NCBI GenBank assembly: GCA_003167415.1
Contig: PMTF01000024.1
Location: 72,174-136,173, forward strand
DNA: 64,000 bases
From: Acidimicrobiaceae bacterium
GTDB lineage: Bacteria; Actinomycetota; Acidimicrobiia; Acidimicrobiales; RAAP-2
Reading direction: 5' to 3'
Shown: piece by piece, positions 54,201-61,616 of the stretch
Position numbering within the stretch: the first letter of the stretch is position 1
Layout: every line of letters begins with the position of its first letter
The notes under the pieces: generated by a model
The model's input: only the letters and a program-made list of their open reading frames with translations
What the model was told of the DNA's origin: nothing
The model's database searches: none
Translations under genes and position numbers: made by a program

Positions 54201-54758
54201 CACGACCACGTGGTCGTGGAGCTGGGGATCACCGTCGCGGGAGTCGAAGTGGGTGAAGCTTGCCGCCACGACCCCGGCGATGTCCTCCTCGACGCAGCCT
54301 TGGCTTCCCGAGCGGGTGCGAAAGACCTCGCGCTCGGCGTAGGCGAGGATTTCGGCGATGGCCTCCTGGTGGCACCGGTAGATGACTTCGCGGGTGTCCT
54401 TATCGGCGAGGGCCCAGGCCACCGACACGCTCTTGGAGGGGCTGAACGTCAGGTCGAAACCACCGACGCCCTTCGCGCTCGGGGTCTTTCCGAGCACCTC
54501 GCCGGTGATCGGGTCGGCGCAGTCCTGGAGCATCCGCTGGAGGTTCTCCGCGGTCACGGACTGGCCGACGGCAACACCACGACCGTCGTCGAGACCGACG
54601 AGTCCAGCACCGAGGAAGACTCCCGGGGGAGTGCCGGTCTCTGAGTAGTAGCGAACCAGGTCGGATTTCTCAGTGCCTTCGGGACCGTCGCCCACGGCGA
54701 TGGACTTGAGCAGGTACTTGTAGCCCGCTCCGATGCTGAGGCGCCGAATAGTCATCAT
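51207..54758 (-). CDS. MobF-family relaxase-helicase (TrwC/TraA-like)
   Basis: 1183 aa using ATG 54758, where ATGATG overlaps the stop of the upstream small gene; the frame is open further but without family resemblance. The relaxase domain (1-300) has N-terminal tyrosines (YKYLLKS; also VRYYSETGTPPGVFLG), FSPSKSVSVAWA, and the metal-binding histidines in THFDSRDGDPQLHDHVVVLNRV. A superfamily 1 helicase follows: [61 protein letters not shown]. It nicks oriT and unwinds DNA for conjugation. GC content is high, unlike the defence cargo. No coupling protein or type IV secretion genes are seen. Confidence 0.94.
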   Translation of the reverse strand: MMTIRRLSIGAGYKYLLKSIAVGDGPEGTEKSDLVRYYSETGTPPGVFLGAGLVGLDDGRGVAVGQSVTAENLQRMLQDCADPITGEVLGKTPSAKGVGGFDLTFSPSKSVSVAWALADKDTREVIYRCHQEAIAEILAYAEREVFRTRSGSQGCVEEDIAGVVAASFTHFDSRDGDPQLHDHVVVLNRVQAVSDGVWRTLDSRGLFASTVMLSEMHQGVLSDLLTAELGWDWEAHTRRSSTAPKWEVAGVSKRLMDEFSQRTAAIVTAKDRLITQFADDHGRAPTDVEVLKLRQMATLSTRRAKKGVGLGDLTEEWTARATPYLDDEPLAWVQELGGRDVPAFTSAEFEDEILLDIANAALEIVSAKRPTFSRANVQAEVFRQMQGVRFTKPAERILTASRATDLAVAQALLITTPNLHHTPRFLLRANGTSKFQGTGHFLYTSTTLLDAEARLLDAGQRLDTAVVSSATVAEVTEQRLPGKTFKLSNDQALCVEQITTSGRVLDLLVGPAGTGKSTTMAGLRAAWELEHGAGSVTGLAPSAAAAEVLGDDMGIDTDNLAKWLYEHRQHGQRARELAELREKARLVAFAGRVPNARLHEGIRRREEALARWTLRACQLVVVDEASLASTFALDELISAALDAQAKVVLVGDWAQLSSVDAGGMFRTLVRDRGEDAPTLADVRRFKAAWEKEAGLGIRRGTSSALATYATHGRIADGTRDEMLDALYTAWRVDTDRGLHSLMLAGDTATVNELNERARAERVASGAVIEEGVDVAGAMTAGANDLVVTRENNRRLTTDSGWVKNGDEWIVSATHADGSMTVTRTSGHGSVVLPASYVAENVELAYASTAHRAQGRTVDTAHAFASPTTTREVLYVALTRGAESNHLYVDTHYDPDPSTGHDGMSEVPSALEVLTGVLRHEGADVSATDMIRLSQTQSIAALVAEYDTIVALADGPRWDEVLSQSGLSDTEFAQAKASPAYAALLAQLRDAENRGFDVDTELLPLVTGRSFEDADDVAGVLHYRIDRYVADVGYPSSTTSELVVGLFARPTALTDPDVVSALSDRADAIERRARRLAEIAIEHDDAWVQEFGDAPEASELYEQWVLEVSTGAAYLDRWGIDNPDTIVDDATVSHEQETQRSRVLSAVQRAYALTVAETAPAKAVYMSSGDGLLEPPSHDFGLDL

Positions 54759-55099
54759 GTCGCAGGCACCCGCTCTTCTTCGGCGTCTCGTGCCTCGGCT
54801 TCGATCTCGAGGTACTGCTCCAGCCACTCTGGGCCAAGTTGCTGAGCTGCACTAAGCAGCCACCGGTTGTACTCGGCCTCTTCGAACCAATCGTCTTCTA
54901 CTTTGTGCTCCCCGCCGTTGGGTAACGCCAGCTGCGCCTCGCCGGTCATCCCCAGCTTCTTGCGCAGACGAAAGGCCCGGTGCTTGGCGGCGTCATTTTC
55001 GTGGATACGAGGTCTGCCGCCCTTGGGTTTTGGCGGTTCAGGCTGCGCGTCAACGGTGGCCTTTCGGCGTTCCCTCTTTGCTCGCGATGCTCGTCCCAT
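54755..55099 (-). CDS. Small relaxase-associated protein (possible accessory)
   Basis: About 114 aa from ATG 55099 (MGRASRAKRERRKATVD); ATG 55111 (MLPHMGRAS) is four codons earlier. The N-terminus is highly basic and the C-terminus acidic (EIEAEARDAEEERVPAT). GGRPRIHENDAAKHRAFRLRKKLGM looks like a DNA-binding segment. It overlaps the relaxase start by four bases, so the two are coupled. Its position matches MobC/TraD-like accessory proteins that bind oriT, but no family is recognised. Confidence 0.6.
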   Translation of the reverse strand: MGRASRAKRERRKATVDAQPEPPKPKGGRPRIHENDAAKHRAFRLRKKLGMTGEAQLALPNGGEHKVEDDWFEEAEYNRWLLSAAQQLGPEWLEQYLEIEAEARDAEEERVPAT

Positions 55100-55141
55100 G
55101 TGGGGCAGCATAGCGCGACGAAATCTCTAGTGCCAGACGTG

Positions 55142-55300
55142 TGAGACAAAAAATGAGCGCAGAGAGCCGGGAAAGGAAGCGGAGTGAGAAGCGCGAGGTA
55201 GCGGGACCGAAAAGGGAACGTGGGTAGAGCTAGAGCAGCAGGAGGTAGCGGGGCCGAGAGAAGGATGAAAGAGGGGAGGGATATTTAAGATGATGGTGGG
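55142..55300. other. Purine-rich region, candidate oriT
   Basis: Non-coding stretch directly upstream of the relaxase operon with a marked A/G bias on the + strand for about 140 bases. It contains a 16-base direct repeat with one mismatch: gaggtagcgggaccga (55195-55210) and gaggtagcggggccga (55242-55257). Relaxase genes are often next to their oriT. No nic site is identified, so this is positional inference. Confidence 0.35.
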
Positions 55301-55331
55301 CCAGGACAACGACGGTGGCATTGATAGGGCT

Positions 55332-55396
55332 GTCCCGACCGGCTCGATGGAACCTTGATCCCCTCGGTCGTGGGTTCGATTCCCCTCACCTCCATC
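55332..55396. repeat. Imperfect inverted repeat around tRNA-like site
   Basis: Left arm tcccgaccggctcgatgg (55333-55350) and right arm ccatcgaccggga (55392 onward) are complementary, with an extra stretch in the left arm. They bracket the 20-base tRNA-like repeat. Flanking inverted core sites of this kind are typical of tyrosine recombinase attachment sites. Confidence 0.4.
55361..55380 (+). repeat. Candidate second att site, tRNA 3'-end-like
   Basis: Exact 20-base copy of 28592-28611 in tRNA-Ile. Sequence continues tcccctcacctcca, which looks like the T-stem and acceptor 3' strand of another tRNA or of tmRNA rather than of tRNA-Ile (which continues ccccaccggcccta). No 5' half of a tRNA is present. 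It may be a chimeric attachment remnant. Confidence 0.45.
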
Positions 55397-55448
55397 GACC
55401 GGGACGGTGCGCGAACCGCATCGTTGACTGAGTAGTTTCGACAGTAAT

Positions 55449-55485
55449 GGCACTCATCGGGCGTCTTTGCCGCCCGATGAGTGCC
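55449..55485 (+). terminator. Strong perfect hairpin
   Basis: A perfect 15-base-pair stem (ggcactcatcgggcg with cgcccgatgagtgcc) with a seven-base loop at 55464-55470. It has no T-run on either side, so it may be a terminator, a recombinase-related structure or a 3' RNA stabiliser. It sits between the att-like site and the secreted-protein gene. Confidence 0.6.
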
Positions 55486-55704
55486 TCTGCAAATGAGCAG
55501 AACCTAACGTGAGATCTTTCTTTACGTATTCCAGACGGTGCGCCCATGCCGGCGATGAGCGAGGCCTCTTGGCACCACGCGCCAGTGGCGAAAATGGGGA
55601 TTGTTGCCTGTTATGGTGATTTCGGGTGTAACCACATACGTTTCTCAGGAAATCGACAATTTTTGCCTGCATCTTGCAGCCAATTATCCATCGGAGGACA
55701 AGCC

Positions 55705-56214
55705 GTGATATTCAGTTCTGTTGGTAAGTTCAGGAACTTTCGCCTCGCTCGTATCGCCTTTGTCGTCTCTTCAATCCTGCTACTGCCGATGTCGCTAAAT
55801 GTACTGTCGCCGGTTCCAGCTAGCGCTAGTACTTGTGGAGTCGGCTGCCACTATGCCATGACAGTAGGAAAGCAGCCATTTTCAGTGACCCTTGTAAAAG
55901 TCATCGATCCGGCGCACGTGGCTTACGTGTCCGCAGGCAAGGGAGAGGTCTGGGTTGGTCTCGAGTTCAAGATTCTAAATAAGAGCAGTGGGATGCTGGA
56001 TGTAGGAATGGAATACGGCTCATCCATGACCGATGCAAAAGGAAACTCTCTCCAGCAGTCATTTGAGGATATAAAGGGATGCCCGCGCATCAATGACGGC
56101 AATATTGCTCCCCATGCATCAACGACCGGATGCCTTCTGTTCAAGGCGTCAAGCAAAATTGCACTTGGCAAGTTCTATTTTGGAAACTCGAATCCGGCAG
56201 TCTGGAAAATTTGA
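55705..56214 (+). CDS. Secreted DUF4352-like protein
   Basis: 169 aa from GTG 55705, preceded by the ribosome-binding site CGGAGGA; the frame is open further upstream but starts there make no signal peptide. A signal sequence (RLARIAFVVSSILLLPMSLNVLSPVPASAS) covers about the first 40 residues. The mature domain is a beta-sandwich type with GEVWVGLEFKILNKSSGMLDV, typical of DUF4352-like extracellular proteins. Function is unknown. It is the first gene outside the candidate element end. Confidence 0.65.
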   Translation: MIFSSVGKFRNFRLARIAFVVSSILLLPMSLNVLSPVPASASTCGVGCHYAMTVGKQPFSVTLVKVIDPAHVAYVSAGKGEVWVGLEFKILNKSSGMLDVGMEYGSSMTDAKGNSLQQSFEDIKGCPRINDGNIAPHASTTGCLLFKASSKIALGKFYFGNSNPAVWKI

Positions 56215-56484
56215 GGCGGATTGATCGACTTGAGAATTAACCTAAAACCATCGGCGAGGGCTGCATGAGCAACTTTCCGCCAGCGGACGATCGCTGTTGG
56301 GTCACCAGGTGCGATGAACTGATCAGGTGGAGAGGTTGGTGGTACGCCGATAATGGAAGCCGACACCCGTCGAGTTCTTGCTAGGAGCACTCCGATTCGA
56401 CAGACTTTGTTCCACTGTCGCGACTGGTTACCCCCTCGTGACGTACCCACCTAGCGAGCCAGCTTTTCGAACTCCGCATTTGGA

Positions 56485-57108
56485 ATGACGCTACTTGCGC
56501 TTCTGCGGGTGAATGATTCCCAAGTCCTTCTTTTTGCCGACTCGGGAGAATTTGTGCTGGACAGCGCATCAAAAAGTCTCACTCTCAGCAATTTGACCGA
56601 GAAATTTCAAGAGGAGCAATATGGCACCGAAGAAGTCATAATCGGGTGGGCTGGAGTAACGGCCCGCGCCGACAACACGAAGACGATCATGAAAAAATAC
56701 GTCGGCTCAAACTGGGACGAGTTCGCGTCGTGCGTAAGATTTGCCGTCGAAAGGACAAATGACCTCTTTGGTTGGGGTGAATCAGCGGGGATGCTCGAAG
56801 TGATGATCTGCCAACGAAGTGACACAAGGGTTGACACTTTGGTCGTGAATCCAAGGGGAGAAGTCGGGGAGGAACGTAGTGGGCTCTCTGTAATTGCTCC
56901 TAGTGACCGTTCACGGCTCCTTTCTCAGTGGGAAACGCTAGTAGCGCTGCGACCGGAACCGACACCGTGGGACCTGCTCCCGCTTCTTGACACTGCGATA
57001 TGCGACTCTCAACTACTCGAACCTCCTCTCAACGTTTGGGAACTCAGTCCGAATGGGTTAAGTAAGCTCGCTCGAAGTAGCGAAGTTCTTTTTTGTTCCT
57101 TAAGTTAA
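56485..57108 (+). CDS. Unknown protein with weak Ntn-hydrolase resemblance
   Basis: 207 aa. Segments LLFADSGEFVLDSAS and EEVIIGWAGVTARADNTKTIMKKYV recall the core of self-compartmentalising Ntn-hydrolases (an early ADS and a G-AG turn), but the N-terminal nucleophile is not evident and the likeness is weak. There is no signal peptide. It stands alone between two gene-poor stretches. I do not recognise a family. Confidence 0.5.
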   Translation: MTLLALLRVNDSQVLLFADSGEFVLDSASKSLTLSNLTEKFQEEQYGTEEVIIGWAGVTARADNTKTIMKKYVGSNWDEFASCVRFAVERTNDLFGWGESAGMLEVMICQRSDTRVDTLVVNPRGEVGEERSGLSVIAPSDRSRLLSQWETLVALRPEPTPWDLLPLLDTAICDSQLLEPPLNVWELSPNGLSKLARSSEVLFCSLS

Positions 57109-57603
57109 GTTCCCAACATTAGGGCGCAAAGAATATTCAATCTTGCAGCAGATCAACTCCGGCTCTCGAGATCGGTGAGCGACGCTTGCAATCGCATGTT
57201 GCACCTTGAGCAAGCAAGACAAGGTGGAGGGTGATTGCGGGTTTCAAGGGACCTGAACTTCGATAGCGAGGCACCGGTTCTTATTGTGTCCCTCAAGGTC
57301 TGCCCTGACCTCCTCCCTGGCCTCTACCGTCGCGTTTGAATACTCCAGAAGGCAGCACTTACTGGGTTCACTGGTTACTGGGGCTCACTCTTGGCACAGG
57401 CGGCGCGAGGAGATCTTCATATTCCATTGGGGCTGACCGAGGGAATGGGGCACGGGAGCTGGCAACCTCGCCCCCTGCTCTTGATCAGGCGCCCCCTCTA
57501 ATTGATGGCGTGAGTACTTCATATCGGACCTGAAGTCGAGCCCTTCATCTCATGGACCGATCACTTTCTTCGACGTGTCGCAGAAGGGTTCTACGATCGA
57601 GAC
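57109..57603. other. 495-base interval with no supported gene
   Basis: Only a short forward frame (57336-57533) without recognisable content and without a good ribosome-binding site. No repeat or strong hairpin was noticed. It may contain the promoter of the SbcD/SbcC-like pair. Confidence 0.5.
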
Positions 57604-58746
57604 GTGATCCGCATCCTGCACACGTCGGATCTTCAGCTCGGAATGACTCGTCGATTCTTCGATCACCAGGCGCAAGCAAGGTACACCGACGACCAGTTCG
57701 ATGCTTTGCGAAGGTTGGCGATGATTGCGACCGAACGCGACTGTGACGCCGTTGTTATCGCTGGCGATGTCTTCGATTCCGTTCTGCCGGATCGCCGAAT
57801 CATCACTCGGACCATCGACGCCCTCGGATCGTTTGTTGTTCCCGTCTTCCTCCTTCCGGGGAATCATGACGCCGGTAGCCCCGAGTCGATCTGGACGACT
57901 GGGAATCTTGCATCGCGCTTGCCGGCGAATGTATCGGTGATCCGGGATTCGGCGATCCACCCCGTCTGTGGCGGTCGCCTGGAGATTGTTGGGGCGCCAT
58001 GGACGAGCCGTCGTCCTGATCGTGACCTTGTGGCTCTTGCGTTAGATGGTCTCGATCCGCCTTCGCCCAATGTGACGCGAGTTCTCGTTGGACACGGTGC
58101 GGTTGACTCCATTAACCCCGATCCCGGAAACCTGAACTTGATTCGACTTGCTTCCCTCGAGTCCGCAATTGGCGAAGGTCTCATCGACTACGTCGCGCTG
58201 GGTGACCGGCATTCAGCGCTGTCGACCGGAGTGACTGGTCGAGTCTGGTACTCCGGTGCACCAGTGATGACCAGCTTTCGTGAGGACCTAGAGACCACGA
58301 ATCGAGCTCTCGTAGTCACGTTCGATACCGCGGTCATGGTTGACCAAGTTGAGGTCGGTCAATGGGAATTTCGACGCGTTGAGATCGCTGCTTCCGGAGC
58401 GGACCTTCTCGCGGCTGTGGGAGCCGAACTGGCGCTGCCTGGTGATCGCGCTCGAATGGCGATCAGGTTTGTGCTCGAGGGAACCGTTAATTTGGCGGAA
58501 CGGGCTGAACTCGATCAAATCCTCGACGAGGCGGGCGATCTCTATGCCTCGGTCCGACTGTCGGAGGATCATTGTGACCTCGCCATTCTTGTGGACGACG
58601 AGGACCTTACGACGCTGGCGATTGGCGGCTACGGGGATGACGCCGTCGCGGATCTCATCGCCATGACGACGCAGGGTGGTGAAAAAGGTGATGATGCGGT
58701 TCTCGCGCTCCGCACTCTCTTCCGGCTGCTTGAGGGGGCGCGATGA
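57604..58746 (+). CDS. SbcD/Mre11-like exonuclease
   Basis: 380 aa with GTG start. Metallophosphoesterase motifs in order: ILHTSDLQLG (Asp), AGDVFDS, LLPGNHD, LVGHGAV and VALGDRHS. Mre11/SbcD enzymes are Mn-dependent nucleases that act on double-strand ends and hairpins together with Rad50/SbcC. The motif usually DLH is DLQ here, a change shared with some distant members. The end overlaps the ATPase gene by four bases, so the pair is co-translated. Confidence 0.85.
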   Translation: MIRILHTSDLQLGMTRRFFDHQAQARYTDDQFDALRRLAMIATERDCDAVVIAGDVFDSVLPDRRIITRTIDALGSFVVPVFLLPGNHDAGSPESIWTTGNLASRLPANVSVIRDSAIHPVCGGRLEIVGAPWTSRRPDRDLVALALDGLDPPSPNVTRVLVGHGAVDSINPDPGNLNLIRLASLESAIGEGLIDYVALGDRHSALSTGVTGRVWYSGAPVMTSFREDLETTNRALVVTFDTAVMVDQVEVGQWEFRRVEIAASGADLLAAVGAELALPGDRARMAIRFVLEGTVNLAERAELDQILDEAGDLYASVRLSEDHCDLAILVDDEDLTTLAIGGYGDDAVADLIAMTTQGGEKGDDAVLALRTLFRLLEGAR

Positions 58747-61388
58747 GGATTCATCGAATCACGCTCAAGAACTTCCGTGGCGTCACGGACAACACTGTTG
58801 AGTTCGCGACACAGGGCGTCACGGTGCTCGTTGGACCTAACGAGATTGGCAAGTCATCGATACCCGAAGGCCTTGACGTCCTGCTCCGCATCTTTCACGA
58901 CTCGAAACGATCTGAGATTACGGACCTAAAGCCGGTGGGTAATGATGCGGGACCTGAGGTTGAAGCGGATATCAGCCTTGGCGAGTATCGATTCGTGTAC
59001 AGCAAGCGCTGGCTGAAGAATGCGACGACAACACTGACGATCAGTGAGCCCACGCACCAACAATTGACTGGTCGTGACGCTCACGACAAGGTGATCGAGC
59101 TTTTGGACAGCCATCTGGACCGACCACTCTTCGACGCACTCCGGTATGTCCAGGGGACCGCAGTCGGCCAACACGGCATTTCTAAGTCGACCTCACTCAT
59201 GGCAGCTCTCGATCAGGCGACCGGTTCCCATTCGGCGGAACCTGACGGCGGCACTGCCTTGATCGATGCCATCGAAGCGGAGTACGAGCGCTACTTCACG
59301 CCCGGTGGCAAGGTCAAGGTGGAACGTGCCCAGGTGGGAGAGCGTCTCGCCGCTGCTCGGGCGAGTCTCGAGTCTTCGGAGCAGTCACTAAGGGAGCTCG
59401 AACAACTTGGAACTGAATTCGCCTTCGTCGTTGAGCGGATTTTAAAGGCCGAGGGCCGCCTAGAGACGTGTCGTGTAGAGCGCGTAGAGATCGATGAAAA
59501 GCTCTCGGAGATTAACGCTGTAGAGCGAGACTTGGCTGAAGCCGCTGCCGACTGCCGACTCGCCGAGAGTGAGCAAGCGGGTGTGTTGCGGGACCAGACG
59601 GCCCGTATGGCGTTGATAGATGCCGAGCGCACAGCAAGCGACGACGTTGATCGCCTCCAGGCGCAACACGCCGCCGTGGCCGAGACCTTGTCTGTGGCCG
59701 ACGCCGCGCTAGCCGGCGTTCTCGAAGAGATCGATCGATGTGAGCAAGCCCACCAGGCGGCATTGGACGCCGAGGGGGTGGCGGGTCTTGAACTCCAACG
59801 GCGAGATGCGCATGTGGCTGTGGGGCTCCTCGGTCGCCGTCTCAATGATTTCGGCCAGGCTGAAGAGCTTCGCGTGGCTGCCACGCGAGTGCTCGAGACG
59901 AACGATGCCATCACGACCAAAGCTAAAGGCGCACTAGATCAGGCATTGACGAGGGTGACGCAGGCGGAGGCCGTCCGCACCGCAGGGCAGCCCACGGTAA
60001 TCGTCGAACCAACCTCTGACCTAGCGGTTGAGGTGGATGGCGTGAAAGAAACCATCGTTGGCGGGGAGTCCAAGCGCTGGACAGTTGACGGTACTTCCAC
60101 AGTTGCGCTTGGTGACATCGCCAAGGTAATCGTCACTGCTCCGAGCGACGACGAGGTCGAAGAAGAGTTGGCCGCCGCTCAAGCCAATCTCATTCGAGTC
60201 GTTGAGAAGTACGGTCTTGACGTTCGCGATCCACGGGGTGACCTTGAGAGTCGACTCGCCGATATTGCTGCTGCGAAACAGAACATCGTTCACGCTGACT
60301 CGCGCCGCGATGCAGCGCTCTTTGATCTGACACCAGAGCAATTGAAGGCGAAGTACGAAAACGCCGTAGCGCTCATTGCAGGGTTTGACGATGCTGACGC
60401 ATCCCTCGATGTGGAAGCGGCGAAGGCAGCATTGGCTGAAGCCACGGTGTCAAGATCAGCGGCGGCGCTAGCTCTCGCGAGATCTACCGCCCAACGTCGG
60501 GGCCTCGATGAGCACACGAATGTGCAACGTATCGAGCTGAGTCGTCTTGGCGGAGAGCATTCTCATGCTGAGCAATCTCTCGAGCGCACGACAGAGACCT
60601 TGTCCCAGGCACGCGCGGTGAGGAGTGACGCTGACCTAAAAGCCGCCGTGGACTCTTCCAAAGAGGCACTGGCTCGAGCTATTGAGCGCGAGCGAGCCTT
60701 GCAAGTACGTCGAGACGCTGCATCTCCCGAAGCGGTCCGCGCGGCTGCGGCCAATCTTGAGGCGCGAGAGCGCAGAGTGCTCAATGAGCTCGAAGCCGAC
60801 CGAACCCGTCGCGAGCAATTGACCGGAGAGCTTCGAGCGCTCGGATCACAGGATCTTCAGGCTGACCTTGACCAATCTCAGGGTGAGGTCGACACTCTTA
60901 CCCGTGAATACGAGGCGCTTGAGCGGCGAGCTCGTGCCGCGCAGTTGCTTCGCAACACGTTCAACCGCCACCGCGAGACAGCGCGAGCGAATCGAGCCCG
61001 GCCGTACGCTGACGAGGTGAACCGCCTCGGACGCTTCGTTTTTGGACCAACTGCCTACTTCACCATTAATTCGTCCGATTTCATGGTCACTTCAAGGACC
61101 ATGGGTGGCACTACGGTCTCCTTTGACCAGTTGTCTACCGGAGCGAAGGAGCAAATGTCAGTCGTCGCCACACTGGCCTGCGCCATCTTGGTAAATCCCG
61201 ATGGGCGAGACGGTGAAGCTGGTGCTCCTGTAATTCTGGATGACGTACTGGGCTTTACGGACCCAACGCGCCTCCGGCGGCTTGGCCCGGTGTTCGCGGA
61301 AGCAGCCAAGTCGGCACAGGTGATCCTTTTGACTGCGTCGCCCGAGCGCTATGAGTCCATTGGCGAGGCAACCTTTATTCACTTCTAG
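58743..61388 (+). CDS. Rad50/SbcC-like ATPase without visible zinc hook
   Basis: 881 aa. Walker A GPNEIGKSS (31-39) near the N-terminus, long coiled coils, then signature LSTGAKEQMSVVATLA and Walker B APVILDDVLGFTDP near the C-terminus, the Rad50/SMC head arrangement. The middle, where Rad50/SbcC has a CxxC zinc hook, contains no CxxC and instead a beta-rich insert of about 80 residues (VIVEPTSDLAVEVDGVKETIVGG to VTAPSDDEV). This may dimerise differently. It is smaller than E. coli SbcC (about 1050 aa). Likely partners with the upstream nuclease. Confidence 0.85.
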   Translation: MRIHRITLKNFRGVTDNTVEFATQGVTVLVGPNEIGKSSIPEGLDVLLRIFHDSKRSEITDLKPVGNDAGPEVEADISLGEYRFVYSKRWLKNATTTLTISEPTHQQLTGRDAHDKVIELLDSHLDRPLFDALRYVQGTAVGQHGISKSTSLMAALDQATGSHSAEPDGGTALIDAIEAEYERYFTPGGKVKVERAQVGERLAAARASLESSEQSLRELEQLGTEFAFVVERILKAEGRLETCRVERVEIDEKLSEINAVERDLAEAAADCRLAESEQAGVLRDQTARMALIDAERTASDDVDRLQAQHAAVAETLSVADAALAGVLEEIDRCEQAHQAALDAEGVAGLELQRRDAHVAVGLLGRRLNDFGQAEELRVAATRVLETNDAITTKAKGALDQALTRVTQAEAVRTAGQPTVIVEPTSDLAVEVDGVKETIVGGESKRWTVDGTSTVALGDIAKVIVTAPSDDEVEEELAAAQANLIRVVEKYGLDVRDPRGDLESRLADIAAAKQNIVHADSRRDAALFDLTPEQLKAKYENAVALIAGFDDADASLDVEAAKAALAEATVSRSAAALALARSTAQRRGLDEHTNVQRIELSRLGGEHSHAEQSLERTTETLSQARAVRSDADLKAAVDSSKEALARAIERERALQVRRDAASPEAVRAAAANLEARERRVLNELEADRTRREQLTGELRALGSQDLQADLDQSQGEVDTLTREYEALERRARAAQLLRNTFNRHRETARANRARPYADEVNRLGRFVFGPTAYFTINSSDFMVTSRTMGGTTVSFDQLSTGAKEQMSVVATLACAILVNPDGRDGEAGAPVILDDVLGFTDPTRLRRLGPVFAEAAKSAQVILLTASPERYESIGEATFIHF

Positions 61389-61616
61389 GCTTTCGCTCAA
61401 CGGGACTGCTCCACGACTTGCGATAAGCACTGCACGAACGCAAGTCCTTCTTTCGACGGAGCCAGCTGCTCTGCGAGCAAAGTGAATCTGCGGATTCAAT
61501 TTAGCGTGGTGGTTCACTTCGGGCCTCCGACACCAATCAGACCCATTGGTACTGTGACGTCGGCCAACTGATACGAGTGCTCTGTAACCAAAGCAGTAGA
61601 CCGTCGTTTGGAATTA

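Noticed and set aside
55361-55380. Calling this a clean attR of tRNA-Ile
   Set aside because: The bases after the 20-base match do not continue as the tRNA-Ile acceptor stem, so only a tentative att-like label is justified.
57336-57533. Short forward frame of 65 aa in the interval before the SbcD-like gene
   Set aside because: No ribosome-binding site, no similarity and low-complexity composition.
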